Positions 15,635 to 24,263 of a stretch of DNA of 42,293 bases are shown here, piece after piece. How positions within the stretch are numbered: the stretch's first letter is position 1; each line of letters starts with the position of its first letter. The DNA is taken from NCBI GenBank assembly GCA_900766815.1, contig CAAFWV010000080.1:1-42293 (forward strand). Direction: 5' to 3'. The translations under genes were made by a program, and so were the position numbers. The notes beneath the pieces are model-generated. The model saw only the letters and a list, made by a program, of their open reading frames with translations, ran no database searches and was not told the DNA's origin. The stretch is from Lachnospiraceae bacterium (GTDB lineage: Bacteria; Bacillota; Clostridia; Lachnospirales; Lachnospiraceae).

Positions 15635-15738
15635 GATATGTCGATAAAATTGTGGACAACTCACCACTATATGTGCGTTATGAAATCACAAAACCAATGT
15701 AAGATAGCGCAATGCCACAATCAAAGGTCGGTGATTCT

Positions 15739-16170
15739 ATGTTCATGGGCGAATACAATCACACAATTGATACAAAGGGCAGATTGATAGTCCCTGCTAA
15801 GTTCCGTGAATCACTGGGCGAGGAGTTCGTGGTTACCAAGGGACTTGACGGTTGTCTGTTTGTGTATGATGAAGCAGAGTGGTCAGCCTTTGAGGAGAAG
15901 CTAAAGACTCTGCCCATCACCAATAAGGATGCGAGAAACTTCGTCAGATTCTTCCTGGCAGGAGCTACCACCGTTGAGGTAGACAAGCAGGGCAGAATAC
16001 TGTTACCGTCAGTACTTCGCACTTTTGCCGGATTAGACAAGGATGTAGTGCTGATAGGCGTTGCGAACAGAGTGGAAATCTGGAGCAGAGAGCGTTGGGA
16101 AGGAACGGCGAACTTTGATGACATGGAAGATATTGCCGAGCATATGGCAGAGCTTGGACTTAGCATATAA
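15739..16170 (+). CDS. mraZ: transcriptional regulator MraZ
   Basis: A 143-residue protein with two AbrB-like swapped-hairpin repeats: N-terminal MGEYNHTIDTKGRLIVPAKFRE with the DxKGR signature, and C-terminal EVDKQGRILLPSVLR. MraZ forms a ring that binds TGG repeats before the division operon and represses it. An in-frame ATG at 15712 would add nine residues, but the usual MraZ start MFMGEYNHT and the GGTG about 6 nt ahead favour 15739. It opens the division operon, 2 bp before rsmH, and its probable operator is at 15589-15634. Confidence 0.96.
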   Translation: MFMGEYNHTIDTKGRLIVPAKFRESLGEEFVVTKGLDGCLFVYDEAEWSAFEEKLKTLPITNKDARNFVRFFLAGATTVEVDKQGRILLPSVLRTFAGLDKDVVLIGVANRVEIWSRERWEGTANFDDMEDIAEHMAELGLSI

Positions 16171-16172
16171 AG

Positions 16173-17102
16173 ATGGAATTTGAACATAAATCGGTATTGC
16201 TTGATGAGACAATTGAAGGGCTTGAAATTAAGCCTGACGGAATATACGTTGACGGCACTATGGGTGGCGCGGGTCACTCGTCGGTCATCCTAAGCAGGCT
16301 TGGTGCAAATGGCAGGCTTGTGTGCATAGACCAGGATGAGGATGCCATAAGAACAGGAACACAGAGGATTGGCTCTGATGAGAGAGTGACGATTGTCAGA
16401 AGCAATTACTGCAATATCAGTCAGGTGCTTGAAGACCTGGGTATCGGCTCGGTCGACGGGATCCTGCTTGACCTTGGAGTTTCTTCCTATCAGTTTGATG
16501 AAGCTGGAAGAGGGTTTTCATACAGATTCGACAGTCCGCTTGATATGAGGATGGACAGGAGGCAGACGCTTACCGCTAAGGATATTGTCAATAATTATTC
16601 GGAGAAGGAGCTTTTCAGAATAATTAAGACCTATGGTGAGGATCAGTTCGCACAGAATATTGCCAAGCATATTGTTCTTGCAAGACAAAGGGGAGAGATA
16701 AATACCACATTTGAGCTTAACGAGATAATCAAGGCGTCCATTCCTGCTAAGAAGCGCATGAACGGACATCCGTCCAAGAAGACCTATCAGGCGCTGAGGA
16801 TAGAGTGCAACAGAGAACTTGAGGTACTAAAGGATTCTCTGGATACGATGATTGAGTTGCTTAATCCCGGCGGAAGGCTGTGTATCATCACCTTCCATTC
16901 GCTTGAAGACAGAATAGTGAAGCTTGCAATGAAGGATGCTGAGAATCCGTGCACATGTCCGCCGGAATTCCCGGTATGTGTATGCGGTAAGAAGAGTAAG
17001 GGAAGGGTAGTGACAAGGAAGCCCATTGTCCCTACAGAAGAAGAACTGAGAGAGAACAGCAGGTCGGCGAGCGCTAAGCTTAGAATCTTTGAAAAATTAT
17101 AA
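16173..17102 (+). CDS. rsmH: 16S rRNA (cytosine-1402 N4)-methyltransferase RsmH
   Basis: A 309-residue AdoMet-dependent methyltransferase of usual length (also called MraW). Visible are HKSVLLDETIEGL at the start, the AdoMet-binding YVDGTMGGAGHS, DGILLDLGVSSYQFDEAGRGFS, and CIITFHSLEDRIVK near the end, where a Cys-rich stretch (CTCPPEFPVCVCG) follows. It adds the N4 methyl group of m4Cm1402 in the ribosomal P site. It is translationally coupled to mraZ (2-bp gap) and followed by a T-rich spacer before ftsL. Confidence 0.97.
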   Translation: MEFEHKSVLLDETIEGLEIKPDGIYVDGTMGGAGHSSVILSRLGANGRLVCIDQDEDAIRTGTQRIGSDERVTIVRSNYCNISQVLEDLGIGSVDGILLDLGVSSYQFDEAGRGFSYRFDSPLDMRMDRRQTLTAKDIVNNYSEKELFRIIKTYGEDQFAQNIAKHIVLARQRGEINTTFELNEIIKASIPAKKRMNGHPSKKTYQALRIECNRELEVLKDSLDTMIELLNPGGRLCIITFHSLEDRIVKLAMKDAENPCTCPPEFPVCVCGKKSKGRVVTRKPIVPTEEELRENSRSASAKLRIFEKL

Positions 17103-17207
17103 AAGATAAAGATTTGCTTTTGGTTATAAATATGTTTTTGCTTTGAATTTTAATTTGGTTTGAAATTGATTTTGATTTGATTTTTGGTTTTGATGGAGTT
17201 GTTTTTG
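17103..17207 (+). other. T-rich spacer before ftsL
   Basis: This 105-bp stretch is strikingly rich in T on the coding strand, with repeated TTTTGGTT and TTTGATTT-like words and almost no C. No hairpin or promoter stands out. It would form an unstructured U-rich leader directly before the ftsL ribosome-binding site. Confidence 0.6.
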
Positions 17208-17651
17208 ATGAACAGAGTTCAGGGAAGAAGAAGTTCATACGGTTACGTTGAAGGAAGTGCTGTAAGAAGAAGGGAAGAGAGACCGCTTCTTACACCTCAG
17301 GAAAGATCATCAAGGAGACATCGCGAAAAGGCAAGATATATGAACCTCGCGTATGTCTGCTTTTTGTGCTTCGCTTTATTTGTTGCAGCCTATGCTCTGT
17401 TTACTTATGTTGAAGCTCAGTCAAGACTAACAATCAGCACCAAGAATGTGGCAGCTCTTGAGAGCCAGTTGAACTCACTTAAGATTTCCAATGATGAGGA
17501 GTTGAACAGAATCAATGCTTCCATTAATATGGAAGAGATAAAGAGAGTGGCAATTGAGGAGCTGGGAATGACTTATGCCAGGGAAGGCCAGGTTGTTGTG
17601 ATTGAGAGCGAAGGAAGCGATTACGTCAGACAGCTTAAGAGCCTGGAATGA
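17208..17651 (+). CDS. ftsL: cell division protein FtsL-like
   Basis: A 147-residue bitopic protein: a basic cytoplasmic N-terminus (about 1-44), one membrane segment (45-67, NLAYVCFLCFALFVAAYAL), then a heptad-like coiled coil (about 70-105) and a short conserved tail (EEIKRVAIEELGMTYA). This layout is that of FtsL/DivIC proteins, which join FtsQ in the complex that activates FtsW and its PBP. Sequence alone does not separate FtsL from DivIC; position between rsmH and the class B PBP says FtsL. The ATG at 17208 has GGAG 9 nt upstream; two upstream in-frame starts are less well placed. Confidence 0.87.
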   Translation: MNRVQGRRSSYGYVEGSAVRRREERPLLTPQERSSRRHREKARYMNLAYVCFLCFALFVAAYALFTYVEAQSRLTISTKNVAALESQLNSLKISNDEELNRINASINMEEIKRVAIEELGMTYAREGQVVVIESEGSDYVRQLKSLE

Positions 17652-17676
17652 AACCCTTAAAAAGGACGTGATCTGA

Positions 17677-19854
17677 ATGGCTAAAAGAAGAGCCTCACGA
17701 AATATGACAATAAGAAGAAGGATTCAAGGGAAGCTAGTGGTACTGATTATATTTGTACTACTGGCTTTTGCCGGTTTGGGATTAAAGCTTCTGTTTATCA
17801 ATATGACCAAGGGAGAGCAGTATAAGAAGACCGTTCTCAGTCAGCAGAGCTATGACAGTATTACTATCCCTTATAAGCGCGGCGATATCCTGGATTCCAA
17901 TGGCAATAAGCTTGCTACCTCAGACAAGGTATACAATCTGATCATAGATGCGAAGCAGATGCTGTCGAAGGAGGACTATTTGGAGCCTACCATGACAGCA
18001 CTCAAGACCTGTTTTCCCGAATTCCCGGAGGGTGAGGTCAGAGCCTTCATCGCAAGCAATCCCAATTCACAATATTATGTTACACTTAAGCAGTTGGAAT
18101 ACGAGAGGATGGCTGCTTTTGTTGAGATGCAGAATAATACTGAGGAATATCCCAACATCAAGGGTGTATGGTTTGAAGAGGAGTACAGAAGAGTATATCC
18201 CAACGGCAGTCTGGCTTGTGACGTGATCGGCTTTACAGGCAAGGACAATTCAGGCAATTACGGTCTCGAGCAGTATTACAACAGTGTGCTTAACGGCACT
18301 AACGGACGTGAATACGGATATCTCAACGATGATGAGACACTGGAGAGAACCACTATTCCTGCGACCGACGGATATAACATCGTATCTACAATCGACGGCA
18401 ATATCCAGCAGATAGTTGAGCGGTATATTAAGGAATTCAATGATGAGTATACCAATGCAGCCAGAACCGGTAACGGTGCAAGAAATGTCGGCTGTATAAT
18501 CATGGACGTAAATAACGGTAATATTCTGGCAATGGCCGGATATCCGGTGTTCGACCTGAACAATCCCAGAGACACCTCAGCCCTTATCGGAAGCCCCATG
18601 GTCAATGAGAAGGGTAATATTGATTATGAAGCGGAGGTAATTACCGCAGAAAATATCGATACGCTCCTTAGTGATGATGCGAAGACCTATCAGAATCTCA
18701 ATTATTTATGGAAGAACTTCTGTATATCAGCAACCTATGAGCCGGGGTCGGTTGCCAAGCCCTTCACGGTGGCGGCAGGTCTTGAATCCGGCAAGATGAG
18801 CGGCAATGAATATTATACCTGTAACGGTCAGCTGCATGTCGGTGACCATGACATCAAATGCCATAACTATAAGACCGGCGGTGATGGTACGCTCTCTGTT
18901 CAGGAGTCGATTGAGAAATCATGTAACGTGGCACTGATGCTTATGGGCCGACAGATAGGCAAGTCGACCTTCCTTGAATATCAGGAGAAGTTCAACTTCG
19001 GACTCAAGACCAATATCGACCTTTACGGCGAGTCGCGTACCAGCTCACTGGTATTCAATACCCAGAGTATGGGTGATACGGAGCTTGCAACCTCGACCTT
19101 CGGGCAGGGCTACAATGTGACAATGATTCAGACCATAGCAGCCTTTGCTTCACTTATTAACGGCGGCTATTACTATGAACCGCACGTGGTTAAGCAGATT
19201 ACCGCTCCGGATGGTTCTATTGTAGAGAACATCAGCCCCCGTGTGCTCAAACAGACTGTGTCAGCATCAACCTCAGAGCTTATCAGACAGTACTGCAAGG
19301 GTGTAGTAGATAATGGTACGGGCAAAACCGCCCGCCCTGCGGGATACTCAATTGGTGGTAAGACCGGAACTGCTGAGACCGTGCCTCGTGATAAAATTAA
19401 TTACGTTGTATCCTTCATGGGTTATGCGCCTACTGACAATCCGCAGATAGCCATCTACGTTGTAGTTGACAGACCAAATGCAGTATTCCAGGATGATGCA
19501 AAATATGCAACAAGAATAGTAAGAAATATACTTACCGAGGTTCTGCCGTATATGAATATCTATATGACGGAAGAACTGTCGGATAAAGAGAGAGAAGAAC
19601 TGGATTCACTTGAGTCAACAATTACTTCTGCCAATACTGATGAGGATGAGGCAGAGGAAACCAATGAGGACGGACTCAAGGTCAATGAGGATGGAACGAT
19701 TGACGCTCAGGGTGGAGATGTGACCTCATCAACGGAGGTTACGCCCGAAGAGATGGAGTCGGATGATGTACTCACTGCTCCGCTTACAGGAACGGTTCTT
19801 GATACCGGTACAGGTGAGGCTGTAAGAGAGGTGGATGTGAATGACCCGGAATGA
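17677..19854 (+). CDS. ftsI: class B penicillin-binding protein (FtsI/PBP2B-type transpeptidase)
   Basis: A 725-residue septal transpeptidase partnered with FtsW. A basic N-terminus and a membrane anchor (about 19-42) precede the pedestal (RGDILDSNGNKLA) and the transpeptidase domain: SVAK (358-361; catalytic Ser358), SCN (415-417) and KTG (562-564), the three active-site motifs in order. No PASTA domain follows, unlike SpoVD or B. subtilis PBP2B; instead the last 95 residues (631-725) are a very acidic Glu/Asp/Thr-rich tail. It lies 25 bp after ftsL and overlaps ftsW by 14 bp. Division role is inferred from context; a sporulation-specific paralogue is less likely here. Confidence 0.94.
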   Translation: MAKRRASRNMTIRRRIQGKLVVLIIFVLLAFAGLGLKLLFINMTKGEQYKKTVLSQQSYDSITIPYKRGDILDSNGNKLATSDKVYNLIIDAKQMLSKEDYLEPTMTALKTCFPEFPEGEVRAFIASNPNSQYYVTLKQLEYERMAAFVEMQNNTEEYPNIKGVWFEEEYRRVYPNGSLACDVIGFTGKDNSGNYGLEQYYNSVLNGTNGREYGYLNDDETLERTTIPATDGYNIVSTIDGNIQQIVERYIKEFNDEYTNAARTGNGARNVGCIIMDVNNGNILAMAGYPVFDLNNPRDTSALIGSPMVNEKGNIDYEAEVITAENIDTLLSDDAKTYQNLNYLWKNFCISATYEPGSVAKPFTVAAGLESGKMSGNEYYTCNGQLHVGDHDIKCHNYKTGGDGTLSVQESIEKSCNVALMLMGRQIGKSTFLEYQEKFNFGLKTNIDLYGESRTSSLVFNTQSMGDTELATSTFGQGYNVTMIQTIAAFASLINGGYYYEPHVVKQITAPDGSIVENISPRVLKQTVSASTSELIRQYCKGVVDNGTGKTARPAGYSIGGKTGTAETVPRDKINYVVSFMGYAPTDNPQIAIYVVVDRPNAVFQDDAKYATRIVRNILTEVLPYMNIYMTEELSDKEREELDSLESTITSANTDEDEAEETNEDGLKVNEDGTIDAQGGDVTSSTEVTPEEMESDDVLTAPLTGTVLDTGTGEAVREVDVNDPE

Positions 19855-20992
19855 TAAGCACAAGCCCTATGTGGACTATACTCTTATTTACATATTGCTG
19901 TTACTTCTCGGATTTGGTCTGATTATGGTATATTCGACCAGTTCTTATACTGCGTCCATAACACAAGCTACAGGAAACGATCCCTATTATTTCTTAAGAA
20001 AGCAGGCAAATGCTACTATTATTGGTCTGATTCTTATGGTAATCGTAAGCTTCATTCCACACAGAGTCTATACACGATTTGCGAATCTGGCCATGTATGT
20101 GTCTATCGTGCTCATCTTCCTCATACTGACACCCTTAGGATATGAGGCAAACGGTGCCAAGAGATGGATACGAATCGGTGGTATATCACTGCAGCCTGCG
20201 GAGGTAGCCAAGGTTGCGGTCATTCTCTATATGACGGTTACCATCGTTAAGAATAAGGATATGTTCGATGACATAAAATCAATAATAAAGAATACAATCC
20301 TGCCGATAATCTCGTGTCTGCTTGTATTCCTGCTTACCAGGAACCTAAGCTCAGCTATTATTATTGCAGCTATCTGCATAATAATGATGTATGTCGTTGA
20401 TAAGAATACCAAGAGATACTTAATCGGTGCGGTAGTTTTGGGCTGTATTGCAGTTATTGCTATTATTGTGGCCTTGTCTATTCCGGACAGCCCTGATGTC
20501 GGCTTCAGAATGAGCAGAATTAAGGCATGGAGAAATCCTGAGGCCTATTCGGATACAATAGGCTATCAGACCCTTCAGTCATTGTATGCAATAGGCTCCG
20601 GAGGTTTCTTCGGTAAGGGCCTGGGTCAGAGCTCACAGAAGCTCGGCTTCATTCCTGAGGCGCAGAATGATATGATATTCTCAATTATATGTGAGGAACT
20701 GGGTCTCTTCGGTGGCGTGTGTGTCATTGCAATGTTTATTGTGCTGTTATACAGGATGTGGATTATAGCAAACAGTGCGCCTGATATGTACGGAATGCTG
20801 TTAGTAACAGGCGTTATGGCGCATATTGCGGTTCAGGTTGTACTTAATATTGCCGTTGTAACCAATGTTATTCCGAATACGGGAATTTCACTTCCGTTTA
20901 TCAGCTACGGAGGTTCGTCGGTCATGTTCCTGCTTGCCGAGATGGGAATGGTAATAGGTGTAGCACGAAGCATAGATTTTGGTGATATCTGA
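19841..20992 (+). CDS. ftsW: peptidoglycan glycosyltransferase FtsW
   Basis: A 383-residue SEDS polymerase with about ten membrane helices. Landmarks are GAKRWIRIGGISLQPAEVAK, GYQTLQSLYAIGSGGFFGKG, GFIPEAQNDMIF (Asp277, the position of the essential Asp in SEDS proteins) and the final PFISYGGSS. It polymerises lipid II into septal glycan with the upstream PBP. The start overlaps the PBP stop by 14 bp and has AGAGGTGG 6-7 nt ahead. RodA cannot be excluded from sequence alone, but this is the division cluster. Where many homologues read DLGTA, this one has NLSSA. Confidence 0.95.
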   Translation: MTRNDKHKPYVDYTLIYILLLLLGFGLIMVYSTSSYTASITQATGNDPYYFLRKQANATIIGLILMVIVSFIPHRVYTRFANLAMYVSIVLIFLILTPLGYEANGAKRWIRIGGISLQPAEVAKVAVILYMTVTIVKNKDMFDDIKSIIKNTILPIISCLLVFLLTRNLSSAIIIAAICIIMMYVVDKNTKRYLIGAVVLGCIAVIAIIVALSIPDSPDVGFRMSRIKAWRNPEAYSDTIGYQTLQSLYAIGSGGFFGKGLGQSSQKLGFIPEAQNDMIFSIICEELGLFGGVCVIAMFIVLLYRMWIIANSAPDMYGMLLVTGVMAHIAVQVVLNIAVVTNVIPNTGISLPFISYGGSSVMFLLAEMGMVIGVARSIDFGDI

Positions 20993-21010
20993 TAGTTATT
21001 TAACAGAGAT

Positions 21011-22138
21011 ATGAAGAAAAAGAAGACCGGTAGAAGTAGGACTACCACACCAAAGAAAGTGAATAGTACTTCAGCGAAAATGACTGCCGGTAAAAGGAAA
21101 TCGGACGCCGGTCCAAGGAAAGCAGGCACCGGTAAGAGGAAAACGGACGCCTCTGCGGGGACAGCTAAGCGAAGGTCATCTTCAGGCAATAAGAAGTCGG
21201 CTACAGTGCAGTCAATCGAGAGAATGGAGCGACTCAGTCAGACCATGCCGCTTGGGGGGTTGACAGACAAACTGCCTAACCTTGGCGGGATGTTGGATGA
21301 TCCCATAAGAAGACCGGTAGCTGTCAAGAAAAAGAAGAACAATAAGGGCAACATAAGAAGGACTGATTACGGGACCGATTATGGAACGGATTACGATAGT
21401 CTTGACAGGGAAGGGCTGAACAGAAAACTTAAGATCTTTATTATAATAGCAGCTGCAATAATGGTTACAGCTGTTATTCTTGCTGTCATAGTTAATATGT
21501 ATCATGTCGATACGGTAATCATTGAAGGCAATTCTCATTATTCCAATGATGAGATATACAATATGGTCATCGGTGACAGCAGACTGGCCGGTAATTCCAT
21601 ATATCTGTCACTGAAATATAAAAATAAGGAAATAAAGGATATTCCATTTATCGAGACGATGAATGTTAAGATTGTGGATACCAAAACAATAAGGATCACG
21701 GTATATGAGAAAGCTGTTGCGGGTTATGTTGAATACCTTGGAAGGTTCTTTTATTTCGACAAGGACGGAACCGTGATAGAGAGTACCGATACCGCAAGTC
21801 AGGGTATACCCCAGATTATGGGACTGGATTTCGACCATGTGGTATTGTATGAGAGACTGCCGGTTGAGAATGAGGAAATCTTCAAACAGATCCTTGACAT
21901 GACTCAGTTGCTCAAAAAATATGAAATTGAGATGGACAAGCTGTATTTTGACAGCAAATACAATATGACGCTTTACTTCGGAGATGCCCGAATCAAGATA
22001 GGAGACTTCGATTATATTGATGAGAAAATCATCAAACTTAAGTCAATTTTACCTGAGCTTGAAGGGAAAAAGGGCGTGCTTAGACTTGATTCCTATGACG
22101 GAAGCAGTGACCTGATTACATTTGAGGTGGATGATTAA
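21011..22138 (+). CDS. ftsQ: cell division protein FtsQ/DivIB
   Basis: A 375-residue bitopic protein. The cytoplasmic part is unusually long (about 140 residues), Lys/Arg/Ser-rich and low in complexity, and ends in a DYGTDYGTDY repeat. One membrane helix (141-163) is followed by a POTRA domain (VDTVIIEGNSHYSNDEIYNM, 167-186) and the FtsQ beta domain (YEKAVAGYVEYLGRFFYFD). FtsQ/DivIB scaffolds FtsL and DivIC at the septum. Only a poor AGAGAT precedes the ATG, 18 bp after ftsW, so translation may depend on coupling. Confidence 0.92.
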   Translation: MKKKKTGRSRTTTPKKVNSTSAKMTAGKRKSDAGPRKAGTGKRKTDASAGTAKRRSSSGNKKSATVQSIERMERLSQTMPLGGLTDKLPNLGGMLDDPIRRPVAVKKKKNNKGNIRRTDYGTDYGTDYDSLDREGLNRKLKIFIIIAAAIMVTAVILAVIVNMYHVDTVIIEGNSHYSNDEIYNMVIGDSRLAGNSIYLSLKYKNKEIKDIPFIETMNVKIVDTKTIRITVYEKAVAGYVEYLGRFFYFDKDGTVIESTDTASQGIPQIMGLDFDHVVLYERLPVENEEIFKQILDMTQLLKKYEIEMDKLYFDSKYNMTLYFGDARIKIGDFDYIDEKIIKLKSILPELEGKKGVLRLDSYDGSSDLITFEVDD

Positions 22139-22261
22139 CGGATGACTAATCGGGTCGGTCAAAATGCAGAAAAAGATTGCCTTTTCGCAAAAAAATCATT
22201 GAATTATAGGTAGAAAAAAGCTATGATAAAAAAGATATAAGACTAGAAGGAGGATGGTCCT

Positions 22262-23491
22262 TTGATTTTACTTGAGAACAATGAAGCCGATAACGGTGCA
22301 AAGATTGTTGTTGTGGGCGTAGGGGGTGCCGGTAACAACGCCGTTAACAGGATGATAGAAGAGAATATCACCGGTGTGGATTTCATCGGTGTTAATACAG
22401 ATAAGCAGTGGCTTCAGAAATGTAAGGCCCCAAGACTCATTCAGATAGGTGAGAAGTTAACTAAGGGACTTGGTGCAGGTGCCAGACCCGAAATAGGTGA
22501 GAAGGCTGCTGAGGAGAGTTATGACGAACTGGCAGAGGCGCTTCAGTCATACAACATGGCATTTGTTACATGTGGTATGGGTGGTGGTACAGGAACCGGT
22601 GCTGCTCCCGTAGTTGCCAAGATTGCCAAAGATATGGGTATACTTACCGTTGGTGTTGTAACTAAGCCATTCTTATTCGAGGCTAAGACCAGAATGGAGA
22701 ATGCTCTTAACGGTATTGAGAGATTAAGAGAGAATGTTGATACACTTATTGTAATTCCCAATCAGAAGATTCTGGAGATTGTTGACAGAAGAACCACTAT
22801 GCCCGAGGCCTTCAAGAAGGCTGATGAGGTTCTCCAGCAGGCAGTACAGGGAATCACAGACCTGATTAACGTTCCTTCTATTATTAATCTTGACTTCGCA
22901 GATGTTCAGACTGTTATGCGTAATAAGGGTATTGCTCATATCGGTATCGGAACAGGTAAGGGCGATGACAAGGCTAAGGAAGCTGTTGTACAGGCAGTTG
23001 AGTCTCCGCTTCTTGAGACAACCATTAAGGGTGCTACAGACCTTATCCTTAATGTAACCGGAGATATCTCTCTGTTTGATGCTCATGATGCGGCAAGCTA
23101 TATTATGGAGACAACAGGAGATCAGATTAATATCATCTTCGGTGCGAAATATGATGACTCAGAGCCTGACTTCTGTAAGATTACGGTTATTGCTACAGGA
23201 ATAAATGAGGTTAAGACTCCTCTGGGAGCAAGGGTTGGAGTCAGAGCGGGCATGAATTCCGTAAGACCGGGCATGGGAGCGCAGGCTATATCTAAGCCGG
23301 TTGTGAACCCCGCTGCTACTGCCCAGCAGCCTATACAGAAGACCTTAAGCCAGATGCCTACAAGCAATCCTGCCAAGCAGCAGGTTCCGCCTGTAACACC
23401 ACAGAGGAACTTCGGCCAGAGACCGGTTGATATTACAAGTAAGGTAAGCTCAAAGGATCTTCAGATACCTTCTTTCTTAAGTAAGAAGTAA
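22262..23491 (+). CDS. ftsZ: cell division GTPase FtsZ
   Basis: A 409-residue tubulin homologue that forms the Z ring. The GTP-binding region starts at residue 14 (KIVVVGVGGAGNNAVNRM), the tubulin signature GGGTGTG is at 107-113, and the T7-loop region (INLDFADV) follows. A Gln/Pro-rich linker (about 330-395) ends in the conserved C-terminal peptide LQIPSFLSKK. The only start compatible with the fold is TTG at 22262, 8 nt after GGAGG; the first in-frame ATG would remove the nucleotide site. An ATG at 22254 opens a three-codon frame whose TGA overlaps this TTG. The spacer from ftsQ (123 bp) may carry a separate promoter, but none is clear. Confidence 0.97.
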   Translation: MILLENNEADNGAKIVVVGVGGAGNNAVNRMIEENITGVDFIGVNTDKQWLQKCKAPRLIQIGEKLTKGLGAGARPEIGEKAAEESYDELAEALQSYNMAFVTCGMGGGTGTGAAPVVAKIAKDMGILTVGVVTKPFLFEAKTRMENALNGIERLRENVDTLIVIPNQKILEIVDRRTTMPEAFKKADEVLQQAVQGITDLINVPSIINLDFADVQTVMRNKGIAHIGIGTGKGDDKAKEAVVQAVESPLLETTIKGATDLILNVTGDISLFDAHDAASYIMETTGDQINIIFGAKYDDSEPDFCKITVIATGINEVKTPLGARVGVRAGMNSVRPGMGAQAISKPVVNPAATAQQPIQKTLSQMPTSNPAKQQVPPVTPQRNFGQRPVDITSKVSSKDLQIPSFLSKK

Positions 23492-23557
23492 AGGGTTTGC
23501 AGACATTTACCTGCAATTAAGAAGGTATGATAAACAGATATTGACTTAGACAAAATA

Positions 23558-23583
23558 AAGGCGGATGCAATCGCATCCGCCTT
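23558..23583. terminator. bidirectional terminator between ftsZ and the PH-domain gene
   Basis: AAGGCGGATGC and GCATCCGCCTT form an 11-bp stem with an AATC loop. On the minus strand it is followed by TTATTTT. It lies 66 bp after ftsZ and 16 bp after the convergent gene's stop. Confidence 0.8.
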
Positions 23584-23599
23584 AAGTATTATTTCGGGT

Positions 23600-23998
23600 T
23601 TAGTCATTAATGATATCAAGTTCATCGGGATCGAGTCCGTCGGCAGTAATATTCTGCATATTTACTGTACGACGTCTGATTCTGGCAGCCTCCGATGCCT
23701 TGATGATGTAATCCTTGATTTCCTCAGAATCCTTTATGTGCTTAATCTCAATAACCTTATCGGTCGTATCTCCGGTGTAACAGGTGATGGTACCGAGCCC
23801 GAAGATTCTCTCCATAAGTGTACGTGTAAGCTTGGCATCCGTAATCTTATACATATAGCAGTCATTCTGCTCAAGCTTGAAGAAGCCGGTATCAATGGTG
23901 AGCAAATCTTCTCCTATATGATAAACGGTAAAGGTAAATGGGAGTCCGAAGAACACCCAGCGTTTACGAACATTATATTTCATCTCTTCACGATTCAT
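23600..23998 (-). CDS. PH-domain-like (DUF304-type) protein
   Basis: A 132-residue protein with a bacterial pleckstrin-homology-like strand pattern: RKRWVFFGLPFTFTVYHIGEDLLTIDTGFF, a Cys-Tyr-Lys strand (DCYMYKITDAKLTRTLMERIFGLGTITCYTGD), then a helix and a short acidic tail. Proteins of this type are small cytoplasmic domains of unknown role. AAGGAGG stands 7 nt before the ATG. It is monocistronic, converges on ftsZ, and is divergent from rho, so context gives no function. Confidence 0.75.
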   Translation of the reverse strand: MNREEMKYNVRKRWVFFGLPFTFTVYHIGEDLLTIDTGFFKLEQNDCYMYKITDAKLTRTLMERIFGLGTITCYTGDTTDKVIEIKHIKDSEEIKDYIIKASEAARIRRRTVNMQNITADGLDPDELDIIND

Positions 23999-24263
23999 GG
24001 TTATCCTCCTTATGAATGTATGTACATCACATATAAATTATATACTACGGCAAAAAATAATAAAAGATTATACTATTCAAAACGCAAATTTTATGTATAA
24101 TATAAGTGTAAATCGGATTTTATGTCTGTTTATGTATGATTCAGTACAATTTCCAGGGTAAGATAAATATTGGTATTTGTAACAGATAACAGCGATAACA
24201 GGCTCCAAGTACTCTAATTATTTGGAATATAATGCTTTATTTAATTAGTTCAGGAAGGAAAGT
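23999..24263. other. divergent spacer between the PH-domain gene and rho
   Basis: A 265-bp AT-rich spacer. A perfect TATAAT occurs on the plus strand at 24096-24101 without a convincing -35 at the right distance. It would give rho a leader of about 155 nt; long leaders are common where Rho controls its own synthesis. No other element is recognised. Confidence 0.45.

Larger units (their letters stand above)
15246..15738. other. structured spacer between ychF and mraZ
   Basis: About 490 bp without a supported protein gene. It contains a branched RNA-like fold (15255-15320), a small hairpin TGCAG/CTGCA (15341-15356), two terminator hairpins (15391-15433 and 15498-15542), the mraZ promoter (15558-15587) and MraZ-type repeats (15589-15634). 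Between the two terminators, ACACAA/TTGTGT and GAAG/CTTC small hairpins occur, compatible with a short structured RNA ending at 15542. Confidence 0.6.
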
